From contig JAITST010000023.1 in NCBI GenBank assembly GCA_031287585.1, forward strand, positions 1 through 5,927: a stretch of DNA of 5,927 nucleotides. The letters are read 5' to 3'. The position numbers and the translations under genes are program-made. The first letter of the stretch is position 1. Every line of letters begins with the position of its first letter. This document shows, piece by piece, positions 1-5,587 of the stretch. A model generated the notes under the pieces. The model saw only the letters and a program-made list of their open reading frames with translations, was not told the origin of the DNA and did no database searches. The stretch comes from Planctomycetaceae bacterium (lineage in GTDB: Bacteria > Planctomycetota > Planctomycetia > Pirellulales > Thermoguttaceae).

Positions 1-1
1 T

Positions 2-163
2 ATGGGCTGCCGTGTAAACGGACCCGGCGAAACAGACAACGCGGACATAGGTCTATGGTGTGGAGCAAACCAAGTAAACCTAAAACGCGGCGGCAAAGTA
101 ATAGGCGCGTTCGGTTACGACGAGGTAATCGAGAGGTTGTTAGACGAGTTGGCGGCGTATTAA
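2..163 (+). CDS. ispG: IspG (GcpE), 4-hydroxy-3-methylbut-2-enyl diphosphate synthase, C-terminal 53 residues (5' end outside the window)
   Basis: IspG is the cytosolic [4Fe-4S] enzyme that reductively opens 2-C-methyl-D-erythritol 2,4-cyclodiphosphate to HMBPP, the penultimate step of the MEP isoprenoid pathway. The visible tail opens with MGCRVNGPGE, the family's hallmark C-terminal block. In E. coli IspG the Cys and Glu of this block (C305 and E312) bind the cluster, and here they are visible residues 3 and 10 with the same spacing of seven. The CPxCGR pair that supplies the other two cysteines lies left of the window. A GLWCG...NLKRG...GAFGYDE tail follows and ends at TAA 161-163; this form I associate with planctomycete IspG. 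The ATG at 2-4 is an internal Met, not a start, because intact IspG has over 350 residues. Codons favour ATA, GTA, CTA and GGA, as in the tail of uvrA. The family call is firm; the lineage is inference. Confidence 0.9.
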   Translation: MGCRVNGPGETDNADIGLWCGANQVNLKRGGKVIGAFGYDEVIERLLDELAAY

Positions 164-170
164 ATTATGA

Positions 171-231
171 CGTGTGTAACAAGCGTAACTCCGCCGGAGT
201 ACCGACTACGTTACCGCCTGTTACGTGTAAC
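171..231 (+). repeat. Imperfect inverted repeat / hairpin just downstream of ispG, possible transcript end
   Basis: Arms 176-189 (GTAACAAGCGTAAC) and 210-224 (GTTACCGCCTGTTAC) can pair over 13 base pairs with one mismatch and one bulged C. The loop contains a second small hairpin, ACTCC-GCC-GGAGT at 188-200, which competes with the tip of the outer stem. A further GTAAC copy follows at 227-231. The structure starts 12 bases after the ispG stop, a usual place for a terminator, but no T-tract follows. It could be a Rho-type 3' end, a processing or stability hairpin, or a small mobile repeat. Pairing is directly visible; function is inferred. Confidence 0.45.
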
Positions 232-620
232 CTGCACTTTCCAGAAACTCCCGATGGTAAATATACGTAAAATACGATATTGCAAAATGGTGTTTATTAA
301 ATGTGTTCTTGGCTTCTTCAGCGAAGAAGCGTTTAATTCAATGTAAAAATGCACAAAATGCGTTTTTTACGGGGTAAGGATTCGCGTTGTTCCTTGATGA
401 CAAGCGTCACTCGGTACGTTTAATAATCCACTGCCAACATTTTTGGTTACGGCTACATCACAATACAAACAATTTTCAACCGTGACGAGTCTAACTACGT
501 GCCGCTCAAACAATTCTCACGATAAGTACCTTGTAACTTACAAACCAAACCTCGCGGCGATACCAAAGAGGACTTACAGAATTATCGTGTTTCTTCTGTT
601 ATAAATTCTAATTCCGCAAG
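232..620. other. Intergenic stretch with no recognisable gene
   Basis: Translating this stretch by eye gave no recognisable protein: stops are frequent in the plus frames, and the part of the minus strand I read also gave nothing. An antitoxin gene would be expected just upstream of the PIN toxin remnant (usually a Phd/YefM, AbrB or DUF2281-type protein of 60-90 residues), but I could not find one, intact or broken. Apart from the hairpin at 312-330 I see only A+T-rich sequence, including a TATAAA at 600-605 without a good -35 partner. The stretch may be the decayed remains of the antitoxin half of a lost module, but nothing in it proves that. Confidence 0.5.
312..330 (+). terminator. Perfect 8-bp hairpin, weak terminator candidate
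   Basis: GCTTCTTC (312-319) and GAAGAAGC (323-330) are exact reverse complements around a 3-base loop. The following bases, GTTTAATTC, give only a short T run, so intrinsic termination would be weak. It lies about 150 bases past the ispG stop in sequence with no gene. It may end read-through from ispG, or be coincidental. Confidence 0.3.
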
Positions 621-649
621 TTGAAAATCCACAAGAATAGTGGTACAAT
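621..649 (+). promoter_or_regulatory. Sigma-70-like promoter (TTGAAA, 17-bp spacer, TACAAT)
   Basis: A -35-like TTGAAA (621-626) and a -10-like TACAAT (644-649) are separated by exactly 17 bases, with TGG just before the -10. Both hexamers are one base from consensus. A start near 656 would give uvrA a leader of about 345 bases running through the PIN toxin remnant. No nearer promoter for uvrA is evident, so this is the best visible candidate. Against it, the 5' part of the degraded toxin may overlap these bases, and A+T-rich sequence produces such matches by chance. Confidence 0.4.
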
Positions 650-995
650 CGTTGACATCGGGTACATACTGAGTGAGATTTTAACCACAAATGACGCGGA
701 GTTACGCAAAGTTTTTGTTGAACCAACCTATCAAGACAAATTACAGAGTAGCAATTAAAGTATCCAAAGGAAATTTGTTAGTTGTGAACGATGAATTGAA
801 CAATTTTATTGAACAAAAATTCTTCACAATGGTTTTAGTATTCTTGCGATTCAAGTTGATCATTTATCGACTTTACGAAATTTGCCGTTTCACCACAAAG
901 ACCCGTTTTACTGCCGAATTATCGCCCAAAGTATCACAGAAAAAATGCCATTATTGTACTCATATAAGAAATTTGAAAATTATTTCCAAACTTAA
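645..995 (+). pseudogene. Degraded VapC-like PIN-domain toxin (type II toxin-antitoxin family), broken by frameshifts
   Basis: Intact relatives are endoribonuclease toxins of about 125-130 residues. The C-terminal half is clear. From 816 to the TAA at 993-995, in the uvrA frame, it reads ILHNGFSILAIQVDHL, then LPFHHKDPFYCRIIAQS, then KKFENYF, matching the family pattern LPxHHRDPFDRxLIAQA...DxxF. The preceding VAIKVSKGNL...NNFIEQ (748-816) is in a different frame. One base missing from the A-run at 815-819 would rejoin the two as FIEQKILHNG. A second break lies near 746-751, where an E-I-A-I-K block seems to have lost a base. Further upstream, IVDIGYIL (648-671) may be the relic of the N-terminal LLDTHxLLW block, so the left edge is uncertain. 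Two usually acidic positions now read Tyr: DPFD-R is DPFYC, and the Asp before the final K-K-F is Y. Together with the frameshifts this predicts no active nuclease. No antitoxin is visible. Sequencing error could explain a frameshift but not the lost acidic residues. Confidence 0.72.
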
Positions 996-1001
996 CTATC
1001 A

Positions 1002-4000
1002 ATGCCGATTGAACTTCGCGGAGTGCGTGTCCATAATTTGAAGGATGTCAATATCGACTTGCCGTATAACGACTTGATTGTGTTTTGCGGTTTGAGTGGT
1101 AGCGGTAAGAGTTCGCTCGCGATAGACACGTTGTACGCGGAAGGGCAACGGCGTTACATCGAAAGTTTTTCTTCTTACACACGGCAGTTTCTCGAAAAGT
1201 TGGAAAAACCCGACGCACAAAGTATCGACGGCGTTCCGGCGGCGATTGCTGTTACCACCAAACAGTACGGTCAAGTTAGCCGCTCTACCGTCGGTACCGC
1301 AACCGAGACTATCGAGTATTTGCGGCTTTTGTACGCGAAGATTGGTACTCCTTACTGTGTGCGTTGCGGTCGCGAAGTTCGCGTCGATACCGTCGATAGC
1401 ATCATCGCCGAACTGGATTCGTTGCGAAGCGAATTGTCGGCTGAGTATCGTGTCGTTATCGCGTTCCCGCCTCCGGTTGATACTCTTGACCTCGACTACA
1501 CCGGTTTCGTCAATCATTGGAAGAAACTCGGTTTCATTCGCGGTACGATGAACGGCAAACCGTTTCGCCTTGACGAAATCAACGCGATTTTCAGCGAAAA
1601 CGATTATCTCGCGTATCGTAATCTCGTGGGCAGGACGAAAGATAATTCTGATGACAGCACTACTACCAGTACGTTCGATACCGAACAATTCGATTCCGCG
1701 TTTGACGACTTCAACGACATTGTGAACGATAACGTTAATTTGTTGAAAGACAACATAAAAAATAATCAGTCACCAGATGATAACGACGACAATTTTGACG
1801 ACGATTCAGAAATTGAAACAAAACCGATGTCGGATTTCTTTCAACAAACAATACCGCAACAAACAGCAACCCCGAACGGTAGCGAGGGGATAACGGGTAA
1901 CACAAACCACAAAACAACCGCTACCGTTCACGGCTGTTGTTCGTCGAATGACCGTCGTTTGTTATTCGACGCGGATAACGTAGTAATCGGTAGAACCGAA
2001 GCCGAACGTGTCCGCGAGGCGTTGGAAACCGCGATGTCGTTTGGCGACGGTAAATGCTGCGTAATCTTTCACGATACCAACAGTACGTCCGCGCCGCGCC
2101 GTCGTATGTTCAGCGACAAACTTGTTTGCGACGATTGCGGAATCGAGATTCCGCCGCTCGAAGTTCGGCTGTTCAGTTTCAATAGTCCGCTCGGAGCGTG
2201 CCCTACTTGCGAAGGGTTCGGCAGCATCGTGAACTACGATTTGGACTTGATAATCCCGAACAAAAACCGTTCGTTCAAAGACGGTGCGATAGCCGCGTGG
2301 AGTACACCGGTTTATCGTCCGAAACTTGACGAGTTCCTTACAATCGCGCCGTCAATCGGAATACCGGTTGACATTCCGTTTTCGCAACTATCGCCCGAAC
2401 AAATTTCGTTATTCCTCTACGGTGACAAGCCGTCAACAGACAAAACCGGTAACGTTAAAGCAACAAACGTTCGCAAGAAAAAATCTGGCTCGCCGTACTG
2501 GGGCGGCTTAATTGAGTTCTTTGAAAAGTTGCAACGTCAGAAGTACAAGATGCCGGTTCGCGTTTTCATCAGCCGTTGGCAAAGTTATCATTCGTGCAAC
2601 GATTGCTGCGGTACTCGCTTACGCGCGGAGAGCCGTGCGGTTCGTGTTGGCGGAAAGAGCATCGCGGATGCCTCCGCAATGAAAATCGACGACCTAATTG
2701 AGTTTCTCGAAACGCTCACGCTTGGCGACTGGCAACGTTCGCTCGTCCGTACCGCTCTTGAACAAACCTTGTCGCGGTTGCGTTACCTCGTATCGGTTGG
2801 TTTGAACTACTTAACTCTTGACCGTTCTGTTCGCACGTTAAGCAACGGCGAACAACGACGTGTTTCGTTGACATCGGCACTCGGTTCAAGTCTCGTTGAT
2901 ATGCTTTACGTACTTGACGAGCCGTCGATCGGCTTGCATCCGTGCGACACAAGCCGGTTAGTTGATGCTATCAAGCAGTTGCGAAATCGCGGTAACACGC
3001 TAGTAGTTGTCGAACACGATGAAGCGATTCTGAACGCCGCTGACCACGTTGTCGAGATTGGACCCGGTGCTGGTGAAAACGGCGGACAACTTGTTTTTCA
3101 GGGAACAGTCGAACAACTAATCGCGTCGCCGCAAAGTCTTACCGGCAGTTACTTGTCCGGTCATCGCGGAATCGGTAAACCGTCGAAACGCCGTCCCGCA
3201 ACGCACGGTTTGCTTGAACTATCCGGCGCGGCGGGACATAACCTGAAGAATGTTGAGGTTGTGTTTCCGCTCGGTGTGCTGTGCGTTGTGACGGGCGTGA
3301 GCGGTGCGGGGAAGAGTACGCTCGTGCAAGATACGTTGTATCCGGCGTTGTGCCGTAAACTTGGTAAGGAGAATGTTGTTGGCGGTTTGCCGTTTCAACA
3401 GTTGCTCGGTGCGGGGCAGGTTGACGATGTGATAATGGTTGACCAGAAACCGATTGGACGTTCGCCGCGAAGTAATCCCGTGACGTACCTGAAGATTTTC
3501 GATGAGATACGGACGGTGTTTGCCGAAACACCGGAGGCGAAGTCGCGAAGTTACACGGCGGGATATTTTAGTTTTAACGTTGACGGCGGACGGTGTAACA
3601 CGTGTAAGGGCGACGGCGTGATTACGATTGATATGCAGTTTATGGCGGATATGTACGTGAGTTGTCCGCAATGTCACGGGAAACGGTATCAACGTGAAAT
3701 TCTCGATGTGACGTACCGAAGTAAGACGATTGCGGACGTGCTTGATATGACGGCGCGGGAGGCGTTCGGATTTTTTCGTGGACAACCGAAGGTGCAGCAC
3801 AAACTCAAGCGGCTCATTGATGTAGGTCTTGATTACATTCGGCTTGGACAGTCGGCGAACACGTTAAGCGGCGGCGAGTCGCAACGGCTAAAACTAGCGG
3901 CTTACTTGTCGCAGGCAAAACACGGTCATACGTTGTTCCTGTTAGACGAACCGTCGGCGGGTTTACATTTCGCGGACGTGTTACAACTATTAGATTGTTT

Positions 4001-4202
4001 CGATTCACTAATCGACACGGGACATTCATTGATAGTAATCGAACACGACCAACAAATAATGAAAGCCGCCGACTACATAATAGACATAGGACCCGGAGCT
4101 GCCGACAAAGGCGGCGAAATAGCGGCAACGGGAACACCGGAAGAGGTTGCCGCAAATAAAAATTCGGTAACGGGGAAATTTTTAGAGAGCATACTTGGAT
4201 AG
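1002..4202 (+). CDS. uvrA: UvrA-family excinuclease ABC subunit A (DNA-damage recognition ATPase), 1066 residues
   Basis: UvrA is the cytosolic dimeric ABC ATPase that finds lesions and loads UvrB in nucleotide excision repair. Motifs in order: Walker A GLSGSGKSS (30-38); CVRCG (119-123); UvrB-binding region (about 130-345), here interrupted by an acidic insertion; zinc pair CDDC/CPTC (376-403); the CxxCCGTRL motif (532-540); signature I LSNGEQRR (613-620); Walker B YVLDEPSIGLH (636-646) with switch His in VVVEHD (672); second Walker A GVSGAGKST (765-773); the essential C-terminal zinc module with Cys 865, 868, 888 and 891; signature II TLSGGESQR (954-962); second Walker B FLLDEPSAGLH; and VIEHD. 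E. coli UvrA has 940 residues, so this one is about 125 longer, mostly the insertion. The start is fixed by a stop at 993-995, three codons upstream in frame, and by MPIELRGVRVHNLK matching UvrA N-termini. No Shine-Dalgarno is visible. It may be canonical UvrA or a planctomycete paralogue. Confidence 0.95.
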   Translation: MPIELRGVRVHNLKDVNIDLPYNDLIVFCGLSGSGKSSLAIDTLYAEGQRRYIESFSSYTRQFLEKLEKPDAQSIDGVPAAIAVTTKQYGQVSRSTVGTATETIEYLRLLYAKIGTPYCVRCGREVRVDTVDSIIAELDSLRSELSAEYRVVIAFPPPVDTLDLDYTGFVNHWKKLGFIRGTMNGKPFRLDEINAIFSENDYLAYRNLVGRTKDNSDDSTTTSTFDTEQFDSAFDDFNDIVNDNVNLLKDNIKNNQSPDDNDDNFDDDSEIETKPMSDFFQQTIPQQTATPNGSEGITGNTNHKTTATVHGCCSSNDRRLLFDADNVVIGRTEAERVREALETAMSFGDGKCCVIFHDTNSTSAPRRRMFSDKLVCDDCGIEIPPLEVRLFSFNSPLGACPTCEGFGSIVNYDLDLIIPNKNRSFKDGAIAAWSTPVYRPKLDEFLTIAPSIGIPVDIPFSQLSPEQISLFLYGDKPSTDKTGNVKATNVRKKKSGSPYWGGLIEFFEKLQRQKYKMPVRVFISRWQSYHSCNDCCGTRLRAESRAVRVGGKSIADASAMKIDDLIEFLETLTLGDWQRSLVRTALEQTLSRLRYLVSVGLNYLTLDRSVRTLSNGEQRRVSLTSALGSSLVDMLYVLDEPSIGLHPCDTSRLVDAIKQLRNRGNTLVVVEHDEAILNAADHVVEIGPGAGENGGQLVFQGTVEQLIASPQSLTGSYLSGHRGIGKPSKRRPATHGLLELSGAAGHNLKNVEVVFPLGVLCVVTGVSGAGKSTLVQDTLYPALCRKLGKENVVGGLPFQQLLGAGQVDDVIMVDQKPIGRSPRSNPVTYLKIFDEIRTVFAETPEAKSRSYTAGYFSFNVDGGRCNTCKGDGVITIDMQFMADMYVSCPQCHGKRYQREILDVTYRSKTIADVLDMTAREAFGFFRGQPKVQHKLKRLIDVGLDYIRLGQSANTLSGGESQRLKLAAYLSQAKHGHTLFLLDEPSAGLHFADVLQLLDCFDSLIDTGHSLIVIEHDQQIMKAADYIIDIGPGAADKGGEIAATGTPEEVAANKNSVTGKFLESILG
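1638..1937 (+). other. Asp/Asn-rich low-complexity insertion within the UvrA UvrB-binding region (residues about 213-312)
   Basis: In E. coli UvrA the sequence passes almost directly from the ...IRARIDGE... segment to the ...VRDDLTQRLAESFETAL... segment. Here the equivalent blocks (IRGTMNGKPFRLDEIN, residues 179-194, and RTEAERVREALETAM, residues 331-345) are separated by about 100 extra residues. Residues 213-270 contain 17 Asp and 10 Asn. The remainder is rich in Thr, Gln, Ser and Asn and ends in a CC pair (312-313). The reading frame stays open and the flanks match the family, so this is an in-frame insertion. It is visibly more A+T-rich than the flanks. It is probably a disordered surface loop. 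Confidence 0.8.
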
Positions 4203-4217
4203 AGAACTATCCGGTAA

Positions 4218-4239
4218 CGCGGGCATCTTGTTGCCCGCG
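4218..4239. terminator. Hairpin between the convergent uvrA and methyltransferase genes, likely shared terminator
   Basis: CGCGGGCA (4218-4225) and TGCCCGCG (4232-4239) form a perfect 8-bp, G+C-rich stem with a 6-base loop, 15 bases after the uvrA stop and 26 bases from the methyltransferase stop. Position between two convergent genes suits a bidirectional terminator. Neither side has a real T-tract, so termination may need Rho or may be inefficient. Confidence 0.6.
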
Positions 4240-4265
4240 CGTAATGTTAATATCTTGAAAAATTC

Positions 4266-5018
4266 TTATAGTTTGCGCAGCAAAAATATGTAGTGACTGT
4301 GCTTATCAAAAGATAAATGATTTTCTTCAACAATAGCAAAACCTGCATCTTTCAACATTCTCCTACATTCATCAGGAGTTCGATACACCGCCATATATCC
4401 ATTGGCGGCAGAAAATAATTCACGCGAATCTCCCGATGCTAAACTGTCTTTAAGGAGACATATTCCATCACTCGGCAAAATATCGTAGCATACATTTAAT
4501 ATCCTCATTAAATCTTTATCATCAAAAATGTACTGGAAAAACCAGTCGAGGATAATGTGAGAAATACTCCACTCGGAATCACCTAATTGTCCGGCGATAC
4601 GCCGTTCAATATCAGGGATGCCGTCAGGATGTTGACACCATTCCAATATATTTCGTTCAAGAAATGTTACGTTGTTGATTCCTGCTTTGACTGTGTTTTC
4701 TTCGCCCGCTTTGAGGAATGCCGGAGAAATATCAATCCCATAAACATGGCGGCACTTCTTTGCGGCTGCGATGGAATCAACTCCTTCGGCACATCCCAAA
4801 TCCAATACTTGGGATTCCGGTTTAAGTGTTGTCAAAAAGTGCCTATCAATAAACGTCTGATACATCTTCACCGTATCAGGAAAAAGTTCGTCGGGATTCC
4901 ATTCTTTCCAAAATCTTTTCCAGTTACCCAAAGCACTTTTTTGTAGATACTCAACGGGAATACACCTAGCCAAAAGAGAATTTATACCGATAAGTTTTCG
5001 TTTGAACCATTTAAGCAT
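4266..5018 (-). CDS. Class I SAM-dependent methyltransferase, substrate unknown, 250 residues
   Basis: The protein has a Rossmann-type methyltransferase core. Motif I is VLDLGCAEGVDS (71-82), the glycine-rich loop that binds S-adenosylmethionine. Motif II is VYGIDIS (92-98), whose acidic residue would hold the ribose hydroxyls. NVTFLERNILEW (116-127) fits motif III, and ISHIILDWFFQYIF (152-165) fits motif IV with the following strand. The N-terminal 60 residues are basic and aromatic-rich (KWFKRK, NWKRFWKEW), with no signal peptide or membrane segment evident. The substrate cannot be named: a small molecule, a lipid-linked sugar or a polyketide-like product are all possible. The start at 5018 is chosen because AAGGAA lies 6 bases upstream and the protein then begins just before the family core. 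The same frame stays open for 61 more codons to 5201, but that extension has a different composition. The gene stands alone, convergent with uvrA, and its more A+T-rich codons suggest separate origin. Confidence 0.85.
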   Translation of the reverse strand: MLKWFKRKLIGINSLLARCIPVEYLQKSALGNWKRFWKEWNPDELFPDTVKMYQTFIDRHFLTTLKPESQVLDLGCAEGVDSIAAAKKCRHVYGIDISPAFLKAGEENTVKAGINNVTFLERNILEWCQHPDGIPDIERRIAGQLGDSEWSISHIILDWFFQYIFDDKDLMRILNVCYDILPSDGICLLKDSLASGDSRELFSAANGYMAVYRTPDECRRMLKDAGFAIVEENHLSFDKHSHYIFLLRKL

Positions 5019-5031
5019 GCTTGTTTCCTTA
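5019..5031 (-). promoter_or_regulatory. Ribosome binding site deciding the methyltransferase start
   Basis: On the minus strand TAAGGAA (5031-5025) lies 6 bases before the ATG at 5018. It is one of only two clear Shine-Dalgarno matches in the window; uvrA has none. It supports the 250-residue start over the in-frame upstream alternative at 5201. Confidence 0.7.
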
Positions 5032-5220
5032 CTTGTTTTATGGGGTTTGCCCAAAAGCCAAGAGAACGGCAGAAAGATGATCGCAAAGAAGCAGGAGCGA
5101 CCACGCTCACAGAACGGGTAATTCCACCGACCAAAGTGACGCGTCGTTAAACGCTGATTAGACCCGCAGATCAACGCGCGACGCTTCCATACAGGGAGCA
5201 ACGCAACTCAGTTGATCTAC
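5032..5220. other. G+C-richer spacer block upstream of the methyltransferase, no recognised gene
   Basis: By count, 5041-5160 is about 52% G+C, clearly above its A+T-rich flanks. It is open in several frames. On the minus strand it is open in frame with the methyltransferase (5201-5019; RGRSCFFAIIFLPFSWLLG near its end). On the plus strand, 5040-5150 gives a 36-residue charged peptide starting MGFAQKPRERQKDD, with no Shine-Dalgarno. I recognise neither product. An 8-bp inverted repeat AGATCAAC/GTTGATCT lies at 5168-5175 and 5211-5218, with a smaller dyad CAACT-C-AGTTG at 5204-5214. It may be a fragment of a foreign gene, a structured leader of the methyltransferase transcript, or a conserved small gene. 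Confidence 0.35.
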
Positions 5221-5268
5221 GGTAAATTTCCTACCCGAAATAATCCGGTGGTCTGTAGGAAGTTACTG

Positions 5269-5283
5269 CGCCGTAAAACGGCG
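5269..5283. repeat. Short perfect hairpin CGCCGT-AAA-ACGGCG
   Basis: CGCCGT (5269-5274) and ACGGCG (5278-5283) are exact reverse complements around AAA. The T-run needed for an intrinsic terminator is missing on both strands (TTCTG on the plus side). It lies between the G+C-rich block and the promoter-like element at 5310. Confidence 0.35.
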
Positions 5284-5309
5284 TTCTGTGACTTGCTGAC
5301 GTACTCAAT

Positions 5310-5334
5310 TATAATCCCTGAAACACAGTTCAGG
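5310..5334 (+). promoter_or_regulatory. Consensus -10 (TATAAT) followed immediately by an operator-like dyad
   Basis: TATAAT at 5310-5315 matches the -10 consensus exactly. No good -35 lies 16-18 bases upstream; the nearest options are TGTGAC at 5287-5292, with correct spacing but weak match, and TTCTGT at 5284-5289, too far away. The dyad CCTGAA-N6-TTCAGG (5317-5322 and 5329-5334) starts one base after the -10 and would cover the transcription start near 5322. A repressor-site role is possible, as is a 5' RNA hairpin. No regulator is visible nearby. Confidence 0.35.
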
Positions 5335-5352
5335 ACAATATGTAATCTAAAA

Positions 5353-5369
5353 ACGGAGGCATCTCCGTG
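5353..5369 (+). promoter_or_regulatory. Shine-Dalgarno sequence enclosed in a hairpin with a GTG start
   Basis: GGAGG (5355-5359) is a strong ribosome binding site placed 7 bases before a GTG at 5367-5369. The same bases form a perfect 6-bp stem, ACGGAG (5353-5358) with CTCCGT (5363-5368), closed by GCAT. The stem would hide both the Shine-Dalgarno and the start codon. This arrangement is typical of translational control by a 5' leader, although such stems also occur by chance. Confidence 0.4.
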
Positions 5370-5414
5370 GTCTCATCTAAAACAAAACTTGAAGCAGTAT
5401 ATCACAACTCGTAA
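5367..5414 (+). CDS. Possible 15-codon leader peptide or truncated gene start
   Basis: From the GTG behind the strong GGAGG the frame reads MVSSKTKLEAVYHNS and then stops at TAA (5412-5414), followed directly by a second in-frame TAA (5415-5417). A very short ATG frame of nine codons follows at 5418. The order TATAAT, dyad, Shine-Dalgarno, start codon resembles the front of a regulated gene, but no body follows. It could be a leader peptide, the stub of a gene lost when the neighbouring IS region rearranged, or chance. I recognise no family. Confidence 0.25.
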   Translation: MVSSKTKLEAVYHNS

Positions 5415-5468
5415 TAAATGGAATACCCCCTACGAAAAAAATTTTGACTTACCCGAGGGTGTGTAAAC

Positions 5469-5512
5469 TTTAGTGGGGGATTGGTCTAATGGGTACCTCT
5501 AATAACACTAAA
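5469..5512. repeat. Inverted repeat TTTAGTG...CACTAAA
   Basis: TTTAGTG (5469-5475) and CACTAAA (5506-5512) are exact reverse complements separated by 30 bases, with a self-complementary GGTACC (5492-5497) between them. It lies 8 bases before the A13 tract. It could be an end structure of a mobile element or an RNA hairpin. Confidence 0.35.
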
Positions 5513-5519
5513 TTCTATC

Positions 5520-5532
5520 AAAAAAAAAAAAA
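5520..5532. repeat. A13 homopolymer tract
   Basis: Thirteen consecutive A residues. Read on the minus strand it is a T13 run downstream of the transposase remnant and could serve as the U-tract of a minus-strand terminator. The only pairing just before it on that strand is weak and A/T-only (the A7 complementary to the T7 at 5550-5556). Such tracts are also slippage-prone. Confidence 0.6.
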
Positions 5533-5587
5533 CGCAATAGGGGATGAATTTTTTTAAACATTTCGGTTGCAGGTATTTTCTTTTTAT

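Noticed and set aside
55..270. A 71-codon arginine-rich frame at the left edge
   Set aside because: It overlaps the ispG tail in another frame, and its Arg-rich content is the shadow of G+C-rich ispG codons.
164..620. An antitoxin gene partner for the PIN toxin
   Set aside because: It was looked for because type II modules place it upstream, but no Phd, AbrB, DUF2281 or other antitoxin-like sequence could be read in any plus frame, even allowing frameshifts.
691..1041. A 116-codon plus-strand frame upstream of and overlapping uvrA
   Set aside because: It is not a gene in its own right. Its middle (VAIKVSKGNL...FIEQ) belongs to the PIN toxin remnant, but after the A-run at 815-819 it continues in the wrong frame and runs into the uvrA start.
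999..1688. A 229-codon minus-strand frame opposite the uvrA start
   Set aside because: It is antisense to strongly conserved UvrA motifs, has no recognisable domain, and is typical of shadow frames opposite a biased coding sequence. The other long frames inside 1002-4202 were rejected for the same reason.
5019..5201. A 61-residue N-terminal extension of the methyltransferase
   Set aside because: The Shine-Dalgarno AAGGAA lies directly before the ATG at 5018, the extension has a different composition, and methyltransferases of this kind do not need it. It was kept only as a spacer block.
5145..5218. A GTTAAAC at 5147-5153 that could fit an integron attC core (GTTRRRY)
   Set aside because: No matching RYYYAAC partner at attC spacing, no paired inner boxes and no integrase are visible.
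5212..5466. An 84-codon plus-strand frame with TTG start
   Set aside because: It has no ribosome site or recognisable motif, and crosses several hairpins and the promoter-like element; it is probably chance.
5476..5515. A tRNA-like phrase (GGGGATTGGTCTAATGGGTA) resembling a D-arm
   Set aside because: No anticodon stem, T-arm (GTTCGA-type) or closing acceptor stem follows within tRNA distance; the A13 tract comes instead.
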